A stretch of 64,000 bases of DNA from assembly GCA_028753945.1 (NCBI GenBank), contig JAPNXP010000012.1:1984001-2048000 (forward strand), in the 5' to 3' direction. Source of the stretch: Hexactinellida sp. DTS-2022 (taxonomy: Eukaryota; Porifera; Hexactinellida). Shown one piece after another: positions 46,530 through 57,640 of the stretch. Each line of letters starts with the position of its first letter. Position 1 is the first letter of the stretch. Made by a program: the position numbers and the translations under genes. The notes under the pieces were generated by a model. That model was not told the origin of the DNA and searched no databases. It saw only the letters and a program-made list of their open reading frames with translations.

Positions 46530-47390
46530 CAGGGTTGCCAACTACTGAAAACCAAAAAGCGGGAGATTTGCCAATTTTGGTGGGGGTTTACCAAAAAAGC
46601 GGGAGGTCGAAGATGAAAAAACGGGAGAAAAGCGGGAGACTCAAAATATATGCCATTTCTTTGAATCTATCATGAATAGAAGGATACAATATGATTATAT
46701 TTTATGTTTGGATATCTAGTATTAGGAAACGCATATTTTGATAGTTCTATCTATCAAATCACATATTCACCCAATGTATGCAATAATACAACAAAAACGA
46801 AATAGCTAGATTAATGAATTATAATCTTTTTTTACAAATATAATGTTTTTTTTCAGATATACGTAGATGTAGCAGCAATTAAATATCTTCAAAAGTTCTC
46901 GTAATTTATGAACATTTTTTCTGGAGATTTCAAGGAATTTCATGAAGATTAGGCCATCAGATTTGTAAATTGTGTTGTAAACTTAATCCACACGTGGTTG
47001 CATATATCGACATATAAACTAAACGAGAAAAAAATTCAGCATCGGATCTAGTATAACAAATTTCTGGAGGGTAGGCGCAAGCTCACCCGGGGAATTTTTA
47101 AGAATTTCTTCCAAATTCGAATTAAAACATAATAGTAAAGTGTACTAATAATTGGCTAAATAATCTTAACTACTTACAAGTATACATGAGTAGAACAAAA
47201 CTTGGTACTCGTATCTTGACTAATTTTAGCAAAAAAATCCCGTTATTTACTTATATATCATAAAATAATAATATAGAAACAATTTCCCAAAAGAGGGAGT
47301 TGAAAAGTTTGGCGTGGGGTCGGGAGGATGGGAGAAAAAAAGGCAAAAAAGCGGGAGACTGCCGCCAAAGCGGGAGGGTTGGCAACCCTG
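46530..47390. mobile_element. 861-bp hAT-like MITE, CAGGGTTGCCAAC ends
   Basis: Inverted CAGGGTTGCCAAC ends, with AAAAAGCGGGAGA words in both arms. The 7-bp repeat ATGTATT flanks both sides. It sits at the centre of the level 1 palindrome. Confidence 0.85.
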
Positions 47391-47959
47391 ATGTATTACC
47401 TCATAAGGAATTAAGTGTTAATTATCTTATTATCTCAAAAATCATTGTAGTTTGGCATATATAATGTTTATCAATGAATAGGAAGTTACCTATTGCGGGT
47501 AGATCAGTACTAGCCTAGTTTACATAAAATAGATAGTTTTTGAGCTATGGCTCATTTGAGGAAAATGCATTTCCCTGGCAACCGAGGAATGTGTTAACAT
47601 TACATTTATAATTTCGATTTATTTCATTTAACTAGCTATGGACATCCTCATGCTCCAATTTTGAACATTTATAACGCGAATACGATGTTAAAAGCGGCTA
47701 TTAAAACACGATAATACCCAACCAAAAATAGCGATTACGTAATCAAATGATTACATAGCTCAATTCTGAAGGGTGTTATGTATACCTTGATAGCATTTTC
47801 CTAAATATAGTTATAGAACATTTATTAGGTCTATCGCTACTAGTTATTTAATAACGATAAATAACCTATATATCAATAGCCTTCCTTTAATCCATGGTCC
47901 AGTTTCACAAAGTTGGTGCATAGGCCTTATATAACGTAGGTAAAGGATGGTGTTAATTG

Positions 47960-49000
47960 TAGTAATGACTACTTGTAGAGATGAATAGAGCAGATCACTA
48001 TGCTTTTGGCTACCAAGTGTTGACGGTGAATCGTACAATGTATCGAAATAGATTAGGAAACGCATTTCTTAATATACAATAAATCATCGATAGAACAAAT
48101 CGATGAAGGAGCAGAATCCATTGAACATGCGATAATATTCGACAAGGGTATTGTGATGTTCAAATATGAATAAACCACTTCAAATATAGATGCTCCTTTG
48201 TATCGGTAACTAGTGATTGACAAAAAGTAACTCTCCATGAAATACAATATACTCTTGAACATGTTTAGATCTCCGTCACAACCCGATTACACTTTTCCGA
48301 TCGAATTGGACTTGAGTTTGGAGGTACAACTCATATAGTAGGATAACAAAATAATTTCAATTAGGGATTTATTTCGAAGTGTAAAGAGAGCTTTAGAATA
48401 TATTGTGAGTAGAAGAACTAACCTCCTTTGACGAATTCGACAACGAACAGGTCTCAATTTTATATCAGCTCGCTTTGAGGACCATGACCATATTATATTA
48501 TCGAACGATACCACAGAAGTCATCACTTATGTTACAGGATATATGACCTATTCGTTGCTAAAATAGTAATTTGTACTGAATGTGTAAGAAAGCTGTTGCA
48601 GGACCCTGTGACCACTAACTATGTAACAATCACTAAACCATGGCCTTACATTACAACCATCTGCTCTCAACCATAGCACTTATACAACATTCGATATATT
48701 GGATACTTATGAATCCCCAATAAAGTTTCAAAGTCCATGGAAAATCTTGAGTCACAGGTTGCTCAATGAAATCTCACAGAATAGGGATAACCATTTTATT
48801 TGCTCTGCACACTCAATTCAATAATTTATACTACTATCACTAACGTATACTTGTCCAATGTTGCAAGGTGTCTCTCTGAAACCACGCAAAAAAATTGACG
48901 CTAAAAGAAGGATGATGAATTGAAGCAATTCAAAGATCCGCCAGCGAATTACAGAAATAATTACAAAGATTAGTCTAAATTCCTTCATTAATGTGGTAAT
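47960..49000 (+). pseudogene. P/THAP9-like transposase C-terminal remnant
   Basis: Broken frames on the plus strand include ADHYAFGYQVLTVNRTMYR (47991), RRVLEYIVSRRTNLL-like text, then VITYVTGYMTYSLLK and CTECVRKLLQDPV (48505-48610). This matches the (I/V)xYxxGYVxxKLL..C..C pattern near the C-terminus of P-element/THAP9-type transposases. A KPRKKIDAKRRMMN tail lies near 48890. It is heavily decayed and immediately follows the palindrome with P-like ends. Confidence 0.5.
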
Positions 49001-49035
49001 TTGCTATTATAGACATCAAAGTGGATAATTAAGCA

Positions 49036-49154
49036 CAGAGGCGGCGCCAGGATTTTTAGATAGGGGAGCTCTGGGGGGGCCGCACTGTACAACATTGCTA
49101 TTCTAGGAGGGGGTCAGCCTCAAAATAGGGGGGGCCCCGCTGGCGCCGCCACTG
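49036..49154. mobile_element. 119-bp GC-rich MITE, GGCGGCGCCAG ends
   Basis: CAGAGGCGGCGCCAG and (inverted) CAGTGGCGGCGCCAG enclose a GGGGGGCC-rich interior. No matching octamer is seen outside. The ends are shared with 54093-55047. Confidence 0.75.
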
Positions 49155-51119
49155 GCATCAAGTAAGAAAATCTTTAAAAAATAGAAGCTGGCCTTCTATT
49201 TTGGCCTGGTATTTGGTAAGGTGCATAGCTGTATATATTGTAGGCTATGATTACTCATAATGTCATTTGGGTGTGATGTGAATTAGTTATCAAAGGGATG
49301 GAAAGCACCATGTGAGACGTTTCCTTGGGAATAATTTAACCTTAATTACACATCCAATTTTGGAATAGAGATGTCTTCAGTCGTGCTCAATTCTTGCTGC
49401 TGGAACTCGCTGCTAACTTCACACTCGTAAATAATAAATGATAAAGTCACAATTAGGAAACGCCAGTTTTGAACTAAATTGCACAAAAGCCACCCCCCCT
49501 TGCTTAAATGTCTAGATGAAACACTGTCCATAATGGATAGTATAAATAGAATTAACATTATTGAAGATTTAATCTTGAATTAAGAAAATAGTGGCTGTTT
49601 GGTTTCCGATGGCCTCTGTAAAGTGTATTGTATACAAATACAGTAAATGTGTTTGGCAATATAGCACACCATCGTTAATCCGTATTCAAATCTACATTTT
49701 TCTTAAATGAAAATGTTTACAATTAAAATGATTTTTAGACGTAGTATTGTTTTATTCGGATTAGCGAGGGTTTCTATTATTTATATAAAATATTACAATA
49801 TGTATATGGAGTGTGTGTATACATAGTATCTAATACAGTGGAAGCCGCTTAATCGGGACGCCTCGGGAGTAGGAATTTAGTCCCGTTTATCCGGTTCTCC
49901 CGATTAACCGATATACTTTATACTATTTGATACGAATTGGTTTCCAAAGCCTCGTCCCGAATAACCGAATTTCCCGATTAACCGTCTCCCGATTAAGCGG
50001 CTTCCACTGTATATTTAATCCTCTCAATGTCAATTACATAATTTTTCCTTCGGATCACTGAGATTCATATTACTCTACAATAATAATGTACCTATGAAAA
50101 TAAAGAATTTATAAAATGGTCATGCAGACTTCCTGATATCTTTATGTGATAATTATAGAATGATTATGGAAATAAATTAAGATTTTGCTATATGATTTAG
50201 GGGCCCCGGGAAGGCGTTGAAATCATATCTTGACCCTTTAGATGTGAAAGATACTAAGCTATAAGATACATACTATCTTTCGAAAGTTAACATATTACAG
50301 TTGTAATCTGGAGAGAGATGTTGGCAGCAAAATGTATTTGGAACTAACTGTATATAACAATTAAATAAAATGGAATTTAGAAGATGTTGGTGAGGTGTAG
50401 TCGGTTTTGCAATGTTGCACTACAAATTGCAGTATACATTGTTTGCGTTTTCTTGTAGTTTTGTAAATTGATTGGCGCCTTTCTTTCGACTGCCATCTCT
50501 ACCGTACGAGTGAAGAATCTATTACTCTAATAGTGCTCTCATAACGATCCATGCACTGCTGAGAGCCTGAACTTCCGACCCTCTTAAAACGTTGTTAAAC
50601 TATCAGCATGGACATGATCAATATCAAACAATTTGTCAAGTTTGATTGAGTGCTCTCCCTGGTGCTTCAAGTCTGAAAAATTGCATCGCTGCTTACTTTT
50701 CATAACCTGCTATTTTTGCTGGTAGACTCTATGATTAGATGATAACTCACTTTAATTTCACTGCAAGGCGGAACAGTTCGTCATAGTTGCATTGGCGCTT
50801 TCCCGTATTACGTAAATTTGATCGAGATGCTGGATAAAAAAAATAATAACAGCACGGCACAAGGAAAAATTGAATAAATTATTATTTCATTGGGTAAGGC
50901 GATGAACCAAACGTGTTGAGAACTGCGATCTGCTATAATTTAACTAATATGAAGCAAATCCATTATTCGGAACAAAATATTTTAGAACCTGAACACATCG
51001 GTTCAAATTAGAGATGGAGGGGGGACTTTGTAAAAAAAGAAAGTGATTAACGTATTATACAACTTTGGTTTATGTGTAACGATGCAAAAATATATTACCA
51101 ACTAATATGCCCACTAGTA
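49155..51119. other. unassigned intron 1 sequence apart from one MITE
   Basis: No coding region is recognised. Frames here (for example 49346-49558 minus) show no domain. Confidence 0.4.
49836..50009. mobile_element. 174-bp pogo/Tigger-like MITE
   Basis: Perfect inverted ends CAGTGGAAGCCGCTTAATCG with TA on both sides. Internal CCGATTAACCG words are repeated. This is a well preserved copy. Confidence 0.92.
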
Positions 51120-51295
51120 CATAGGCGTCGGAAATGGTCCCGCCGGCCCTTTGGGCCGCCCTGCCCAAAGGTTCCGGGATCTGCCCAATCGATTCCGGGA
51201 CCGCTACATTCACGCCGAGTAGAGCCGAGTAGAGCTGGGTAGCCCTTTCGGGCTGCCCGGCCCATGCCGGTGGCCGGGTGGGCCCGACGCCTATG
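51120..51295. mobile_element. 176-bp GC-rich MITE, TSD CACTAGTA
   Basis: A perfect 8-bp duplication CACTAGTA (51112-51119 and 51296-51303) brackets inverted CATAGGCGTCGG ends (right GGGCCCGACGCCTATG). The body is strongly GC-rich in an AT-rich setting, with GGCCGCCCTG and GGCTGCCCGGCCC segments and a direct repeat GCCGAGTAGA. Confidence 0.93.
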
Positions 51296-52311
51296 CACTA
51301 GTATAATACTATGGTGCGGAAATGCCATCCCATAATTTACGAGTGCCGCATCTTCATGTAGGTCTAGCTACGCCTCTAATTCAGGCCATAATCTAGCCCT
51401 AAGAGGGGTACGCTCTGGGAACGCACTGCGCACCCAAATTAATTCCAATTTCAAGCATCCTTCCAGAATTTCCTTAAAATCACGCACCCCTGGGAAGCGC
51501 CGCGCACCCAGATGAAGGCCTGCTCTGATTGTGTGTGGGCTATATAATTATTCAAATCACTGTTACCCCTGATCAAATATTTCAGACAATTTTAACTGGG
51601 GTTGATATGCTCAGTGCAAAGCGAATTTGGTGTATTCGCAAATTTTCCAACAAAATGCGGCAATTAAAACTAAATTCGAATTTGCTCCAGTGTATTCGCG
51701 AATAAACCAAAGCATTGGTGTATTTGCAAATACACTGGATAATTTTCGAAAAATACAAAATTCACACTTGCACTCAGTGGTGTCCTGCTGTGGGATCGGG
51801 TGGGAGCGCGGCTCCCATAGTGTTTGTGATTGTGGGAACGCCGCTCCCTTACTAAATCAATAGCATAGAGGGTATATGGGATTTAAATCACTTTGTTATA
51901 AGCGGAATTTCGTTAATTCCATTTCGGTGTTACGAAAGTTTTAATAATGTAATATGATCAGATAGAAAATTTCCCGACCATTGAATGACTTCATTATAAG
52001 CTGGTACTTCGATATCGTTGACGGAAAGATGGTCGCGGGGAAATTTGGTCGCGGAAAAATTGTCGCGGAAAATTGGTCGCAGGGAAATTTAGTCGCTGGG
52101 AAATTTAGTCGCTGGGAAAATGGTCGCTACGAAACCATAATATTGAAGTTAATTTCCCATTCTTGATTTCACTCATTGTTATCCAAATGTCACTTGGGGT
52201 TAATTTGTTATTATCTCAACAAACACACGAGTATTCTTGACACTACACTATTTGGTTACTTAGGGAAAATTCTACAGTCAATTCACTTTTACGTTTTGAC
52301 TTGTTTCTCTA

Positions 52312-53143
52312 ATGGCCTCTGAATTACTGATTGAAAGAATCAAGAGCAACAAAAATAAAGACAAAGCCTCGCTAATGGGATATATCTATACGTTAAACCG
52401 AGTATCTGATGATATATTATACTGGGCATGTGAAAAACGCGGCACATGCAAAGCTAGAATTCATACGAGAAATGATGTGATAATCAAGCTTGTTCTAGTA
52501 TCCGAAGTTGAGCAATCCCATACGCACACCCCTTCACAGGATCGTATACAGATGTTAAAGGATTATAGAAAAATGAAAGACACAGCATCTAATTCCGAGC
52601 AGAGCACTAGAGGTATATTATCCTCTGGTTTAGAAAAAATGCATCCAAGTACTGTAAGTAAGCTACCACAATTGGAATCCGTGAAACGAACGATTCGTAA
52701 TTACAAAAGCATGAGTATCGAAAATTGTGGCAATCCCACTTGTGCAGCTGAAATTATCATCCCTGAAAAATATAAAAACTCTCTGAAAGGCGAAACCTTT
52801 TTACTGTATGATTCAGGGTTTGGGGATCAGCAAAGGATCATTATATATGGTACACTTAAATTTATTGATTTCCTAAGAAACTGTGATAGCTGGTTTTGCG
52901 ACGGAACATTTAGAGTTGTTCCTGATCTATTTACACAACTGTATACAATCCATGCAGAAAAGGATGGTGTAATTTTCCCTTGTATCTATGCACTGCTTCC
53001 AAATAAAACTGAAGCTACATATGACAGATTGTTTAAGAAATTATTAGAAATAGAGCCATCATTAAACCCTTTAAGAATTATGGTCGATTTTGAGAAGGCT
53101 GCAATTAATGCCCTGGAGGAGAATTTTATTTCTGTAATTACGG
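52312..53143 (+). pseudogene. MULE transposase, N-terminal part (FLYWCH zinc finger + first DDE Asp residues)
   Basis: The start MASELLIERIKSNKNKDKAS lies 296 bp into the element. Residues 23-72 form a FLYWCH zinc finger: GYIYTLNRVS, YWAC (C40), TCKAR (C46), SHTHTP (H70, H72). The MULE catalytic domain follows: SWFCDGTFRVVPDLFTQLY with D197, and RIMVDFEKAAINALEENF with D259. Family enzymes cut and join DNA with a DDE triad and make 8-10 bp duplications, which agrees with the 9 bp here. The frame leaves homology at about 53143, where a 1-nt slip is needed to continue. Read alone it ends at 53217. Confidence 0.93.
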
Positions 53144-53704
53144 TTTTTTCACCTCTCGCAAAATATATTCAGGCACGTTCAAGAACAAGGGTTGGCTGTA
53201 CGATATCAAGAGGATAACGATTTCGCTATTAGTATTAAGATGCTTGCCAGTTTGGCTTTTGTTCCAGAGATCGACGTTATAGACAGTTTCAAAATTTTAA
53301 TGCAACAGTTTCCAGAAGAGGCTATAGAAATAGCTAAATATTTTGAAAAAACATACATAGGTAAAGTATTACCCGATTTGACTAGAAGGGTTCCATTGTT
53401 CCCAATAAGAATTTGGAATCTTCACACGAGGGTCAACAGCCGTCTAGCCAGGACAAATAATAACGTTGAGGGTTGGCACAATGCATTCAGGTCTACAGTT
53501 GTATATTCGCATCCAAGTTTTTGCAAACTTTCTATGTTTCTTCAAAGGGAACAGTCTATGCAAGAGGCCGTTCTTGCAAAATGGGAGGGTGGAGAAGTAA
53601 AAAAAAGTTCAAAAGCTATTATCGCACGTGATAATCGCATCTTATCCCTTGTGGCCGATTACGAAAACCGTGAAACATTGGTTTTTCTGAAGGGAATTGC
53701 ATAG
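53144..53704 (+). pseudogene. MULE transposase, C-terminal part (catalytic Glu)
   Basis: It continues the MULE domain in frame 2: FFHLSQNIFRHVQEQGLAVR, YQEDNDFAISIKMLASLAFV, RVNSRLARTNNNVEGWHNAF. The Glu in NNVEGWHN (53468-53470) is the third acidic residue. The start annotated from ATG-like codons at 53192 is not the true one, since homology begins at 53144. The stop at 53702-53704 is followed by a direct repeat of TTCAACATTTATATTTAATTC units and then the right TIR. Only one slip near 53139-53144 separates it from the N-terminal part. Confidence 0.93.
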
Positions 53705-53721
53705 AATTTCGAATTTTAAGA

Positions 53722-53820
53722 CGTATATCATTTTTTCTCTTTCTTCAACATTTATATTTAATTCCTTCAACATTTATATTTAATTCCTTCAACATTTATA
53801 TTTCATTTATTTCTTCAATA
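53722..53820. repeat. ~25-bp tandem repeat 3' of the MULE transposase
   Basis: TTCAACATTTATATTTAATTCC is repeated three times head to tail, between the transposase stop and the right TIR. Confidence 0.85.
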
Positions 53821-54092
53821 AATTAATATTATTAATCGACATATTGGAGTATTGTGGACGTCTTGTTGTAATTTGGACCAAATATTCAGTACCATTAATT
53901 CTTGCGCGACTAAATTTCCCTGCGACTAATTTTCCGCGACAATTTTTCCGCGAACAATTTTCCCCGCGACCTTATTTCCGCCATTCCTTCGATATATCCG
54001 ACTTGGTTATAACGGGAGTTGACTGTACTAGTGGTTTGGTATTTTGTGAGTTCTATATTTGGAATCACACGTTTATTAATTGAGCAGAGCAC

Positions 54093-55047
54093 CAGTGGCG
54101 GCGCTAGCCTATCAAAAGAGGGGGTGCAACTGGAGGTGCTGTTGCATTTCAGGGGGTGGTGCAATAATTTGTCCAGTTACAACCTGCCAGAATGTTTGAA
54201 TGATTATTGTTCCAAATATGGTCATGTGATACAGGTAAACCTCCCAAAGCGGCACCTCCGAGAAGCGGCACAAAATTATTCTCCCGATGGGTGCCGCTTT
54301 GGGAGCTTTAACTTACGAGCAACCTCCGAGTAGCGGCAACCTCCGAGAAGCGGCACAAAAACATTCTCCTGATGGGTGCCGCTTTGGGAGGTTTACCTGT
54401 ATATCAAATTATCGGAAATTTACTTGAAAACCGAATTCAACAATAAAAAGACGATATAACTTAATTTGAACAAGTTTTTATGATAAACAAGTCCGGCGAA
54501 CACTATCGGACGTGTTAACTTTGACGAGCTGTCATGGCCGATATAGACACTCTTTCAATTGCCTCAATATAAAAAATGTTCGCACTACATCAAAGTACAT
54601 GTGTACAAATTTTGGTGCTTTTATTTAAAAAATGAACAATTGCATGGTTTTGCCGCTGCAGTAATAAAGGCACAACTTGGTTTATATATCTATTCAAATG
54701 TTTAGGGAATCCCTGTATAGTATATATTTAATTGCTTTACCTTTCCAAAGTATTAATTTTGATATGTGTTTCGTATTTCCCTGAATAATGATTCCCAGGG
54801 GCGAGCGAGCGAAGCGAGCGAGAAATCTTTGGGAGGTGTACACGGATTTTGGCCAATGTACGGGAAAATTTGAGCCATATGAGGCATATGACTCAAATAG
54901 GTTGGCAGGATGCTAGTTATGCTATTCAACTTGAATACAATAAATTCTAAACACACCTTGAATTCTCTAAGCACCCCCACTGGGGGTGCTGACAGAGTTT
55001 CAGGAGGTGCCGTAGCACCCCCTAGCACCCCCTTGGCGCCGCCCCTG
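54093..55047. mobile_element. 955-bp hAT-like element, TSD CAGAGCAC
   Basis: A perfect 8-bp duplication CAGAGCAC (54085-54092 and 55048-55055) brackets the ends CAGTGGCGGCGCTAG and (inverted) CAGGGGCGGCGCCAA. It contains a GCGAGCGAGCGAAGCGAGCGAG patch (about 54800), split here as a short simple repeat, and a nested MITE at 54232. No transposase is seen. Confidence 0.92.
54232..54399. mobile_element. 168-bp TA-type MITE, nested
   Basis: The inverted ends CAGGTAAACCTCCCAAAGCG are flanked by TA. The word CCTCCGAGAAGCGGCAC is repeated three times inside. Confidence 0.9.
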
Positions 55048-55055
55048 CAGAGCAC

Positions 55056-55787
55056 CACTGCTTGCACTGCAAGAAATGTATACTTTGGTTATCCCGGACG
55101 AAATAATTCAGTCGTTTTTGGTCGGGGGTATACTAATGCAGAGATCCCAACCTCTTTCGAACTCGGTCCCCTACAGCAAATATTAAACCGCCCCCCGTTG
55201 CACGTGATAAAGATTTTATATCTTGTGGATCCCGGGTTAGGAAACATTGTACTAATCTATTTCAAATGGAATAATAATAATAATAAACGCTTATTAGTTA
55301 TCCCTTAATTCAGTCATTTATAAAATTTTCGTGACAGAGCATATAATATATGTTTAAATGAATCGTAAAATTTGGAAAGTCAATTAGCATATAGAATTTG
55401 TTCAAATTAGAATAAATCTTTGCGAGTGTAACAGGCTCTACCTAAATTAAATTAAAGCTATTTAGGCTAATTAGGGGGCGTCTTTGGAAAATAAATACAA
55501 TACCAACAAACCTGGATTCGGTAACCGGCTAACCATTGCAGACATCGGTTAAAGGTTACAGATTTTAACAAAATGTTAGTAGACTGTTGAGTATCAGCAG
55601 TCTTAGACAGCAGAGTTATTAGGAAATTATTGTATAAAATAGCGAAAGTATCTGTAGTTTATTAGAATGTAATAGTCATGAATCCATTTCCTATCATCAC
55701 TTAATTAAAAATTTTCCTACATAAAATTCTTTTTAATGTATCAGTTACAGGATTGGAGTTTAACCCGGGTAAATAGGTTTAGCCGTG
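55056..55787. other. unassigned intron 1 stretch
   Basis: A frame at 54910-55308 is mostly hAT-like element sequence. The part after 55056 has no recognised domain. Confidence 0.4.
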
Positions 55788-57115
55788 ACCTTCGTTATAT
55801 AAGGCCAATTCACGACTTTTAAAAATTGGACCATGGATTAGTTCGAAGTCCATTGTAAAATAGAGGATTCTTTTTTATCTCGATTATTAGTAATGGTAGA
55901 CCTGAAATATAACTTGTAACTTTATGGGAACATCCGAACATGATATCAAGGTATACATAGCAATTTTCAAAATTGTAATGTCATCATCTGATGGCGTAAT
56001 CGCTATTTTTAGTGGGAATTATCGTGTTTTTATAGCCTGCTTTAAACATAGTTAAACGTGTTATAAATGTTCAAATTTTGCAACATGATGATGCCCAAAA
56101 CTAGTTAAATGAAATACAGTATTTCCACGAATAAGCGCCCCGGCGCTTATTGTTTTCGTGGGCCAAAATTATGGTGAAATATTTGTGAAAAATCGAGAAT
56201 AAAATATTTAGGTGGGTTCTAATGGTTTCCACCAACAATATACTTACCGAAGTTGTCAAAATCAATGGAATTATATTACAGTGATCAACTAATGTGTATA
56301 AATCTTATCATACCAATGTCATTTTTATTGACCCGGCGCTTATTCGGGGAAATACGGTATATCGAAAATTCGAAATTATAAATGGAATGTTATCACATTC
56401 CTCGGTTGCCAGCGAAATGCATATTCTTCAAATGAGCCATAATTCAAAAACCATCTATTCTATGTAAACTATGCTAGTTTTGATCCATCCGCAATTGGTA
56501 ACTTCATATTCATTTATAATACATTTTCTAGGTCTAACTTCAATAATCTTTGAGAAATCAGTTTATTACCATATAAATAATTAAGTGCAAATAATCTCAT
56601 TATCTCAAATATTATTGAAGTTAGGCCTAGAAATGTATTATCAATGAATAGGAAGTTACCAATTGCGATAGATCAGTACTAGCATAGTTTACATAAAATA
56701 TATAGTTTTTGAGTTATGGCTCATTTGAAGAATATGCATTTCCCTGACAACCGAGAAATGTGTCAACATTTTATGCATAATTTCGATATATTTCATTCAA
56801 CTAGTTATGGACATCCTCATGTTCCAATTTGAACATTTATAACATGTTTAATTATGTTTAAATCAGGCTATAAAAACAAGATAATTCCCACTAAAAATAG
56901 CGATTACGTAATCATATGGTGATATAACACAATTCTAAGGGTGTTATGTATGCCTTCATATCATGTTCCTAACTTCCTATATAATTATAATGCATTTCTC
57001 AGGTCTGTCATTATTAGCTATTGAGATAAAGATATGTCAGCTAATAATCAATGGCCTTTAAGTATTCCATGGTCCAGCAAAATCTACTCAGTAGTAAGGC
57101 TTTAAATAACGAAGG
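55788..57115. mobile_element. palindromic P-like element, copy 2
   Basis: The arms start ACCTTCGTTATATAAGG and (inverted) ACCTTCGTTATTTAAAG. They share TTGGACCATGGA, GTAATCGCTATTTTTAGTGG, GAAATGCATATTC and ACTTCAATAATCTTTGAGA blocks with each other and, in part, with 43344-47941. The left arm is interrupted by a MITE at 56117-56357. No protein is encoded. Confidence 0.75.
56117..56357. mobile_element. 241-bp MITE, CGAATAAGCGCC ends, copy 2
   Basis: CAGTATTTCCACGAATAAGC and (inverted) CCGTATTTCCCCGAATAAGC with TA on each side. It lies in the arm of a palindrome, which resumes at TATCGAAAATTCG. Confidence 0.85.
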
Positions 57116-57226
57116 TGAGGGGCTGAGGGCCTAGCCTATTCCTGAGTTTAGTCTGAATAAGACTAAAATTTGAAAATATTCGGTCTATTGAGTCTGAACT
57201 TGAAGGAAATTTTAAATAATTTTTAG

Positions 57227-57423
57227 CAGGGTTGCAAGACATTTAATCTCAGTTAAAAAAACAGAATAGTTAAGGGCGCTTTGTACTGCTACCTTAAATA
57301 ATAATCTAGTTTAACCCACTTTAGCTCACAAAAAGGGGTTTCGCCCAGCCCTATTTAAACCGTGTTAAAATAAATAATCATGGGTTTACCCGGCCCGGGG
57401 GATGGTTAAACTTGACAACCCTG
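57227..57423. mobile_element. 197-bp hAT-like MITE, CAGGGTTG ends
   Basis: CAGGGTTGCAAGAC and (inverted) CAGGGTTGTCAAG, with TTAAACC and GGTTTAA words inside. No matching octamer is seen. Confidence 0.65.
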
Positions 57424-57640
57424 ATCAGTTAATGTATTTATGGAATTGTACAGTATAAAATTGTCTTTTTCCATAGTTAATCCAAATTTTCTATAATATT
57501 AATTGTATTGAGTAGGATGGGCGGTTTTCCGGCTAACCGTGGCGTGAAATAAAATTGGAACCGAAGCCTCAGAACGATTAACCAACCCCACCCCTGCAAA
57601 AACAATAAAAGAACACACAGTGAAGAATATAAATATTTAC

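Larger units (their letters stand above)
43344..47941. mobile_element. palindromic P-like element, arms split by nested insertions (level 1)
   Basis: The inverted arms start ACCTACGTTATATAAGG on both sides and continue through CACCAACTTTGTGAAAC, GGACYATGGA and AAGGAAGGCTATTGATA. Then come TAGTGATAGACCTAATAAAT, the GATTACGTAATCGCTATTTT block and GTTGCCAGGGAAATGCAT. The left arm is interrupted at 43516-46273 and the centre at 46530-47390. A related palindrome is at 55788-57115, and its terminal words resemble those of 19102-21384. No target duplication was found. Confidence 0.7.
52016..53986 (+). mobile_element. MULE (Mutator-like) transposon with FLYWCH transposase, TSD CTTCGATAT
   Basis: A perfect 9-bp duplication CTTCGATAT (52007-52015 and 53987-53995) brackets an element of 1971 bp. 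The TIRs of about 100 bp start CGTTGACGGAAAGATGGTCG and (inverted) GAATGGCGGAAATAAGGTCG. Both continue as a tandem series of 13-16 bp units GGTCGCGGGGAAATT, about seven on the left and five on the right. The transposase gene reads left to right and is broken by one frameshift. The target was an older MITE. Confidence 0.95.
51856..54025. mobile_element. MITE of the TTCGTTATAACCGGAGT family, split by the MULE
   Basis: The left part 51856-52015 and right part 53996-54025 are collinear with 14650-14825. The whole MULE lies between them. The right end is GGTTATAACGGGAGTTGACTG|TA. Confidence 0.85.

Noticed and set aside
51095..51328. GC-rich minus-strand frame rich in Gly/Arg
   Set aside because: It lies almost wholly inside the 176-bp GC-rich MITE and has no protein features.
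53192..53704. Second MULE frame as an independent gene with its own start
   Set aside because: MULE similarity begins upstream of 53192 at 53144 in the same frame. It is the tail of the same transposase after a one-base slip.
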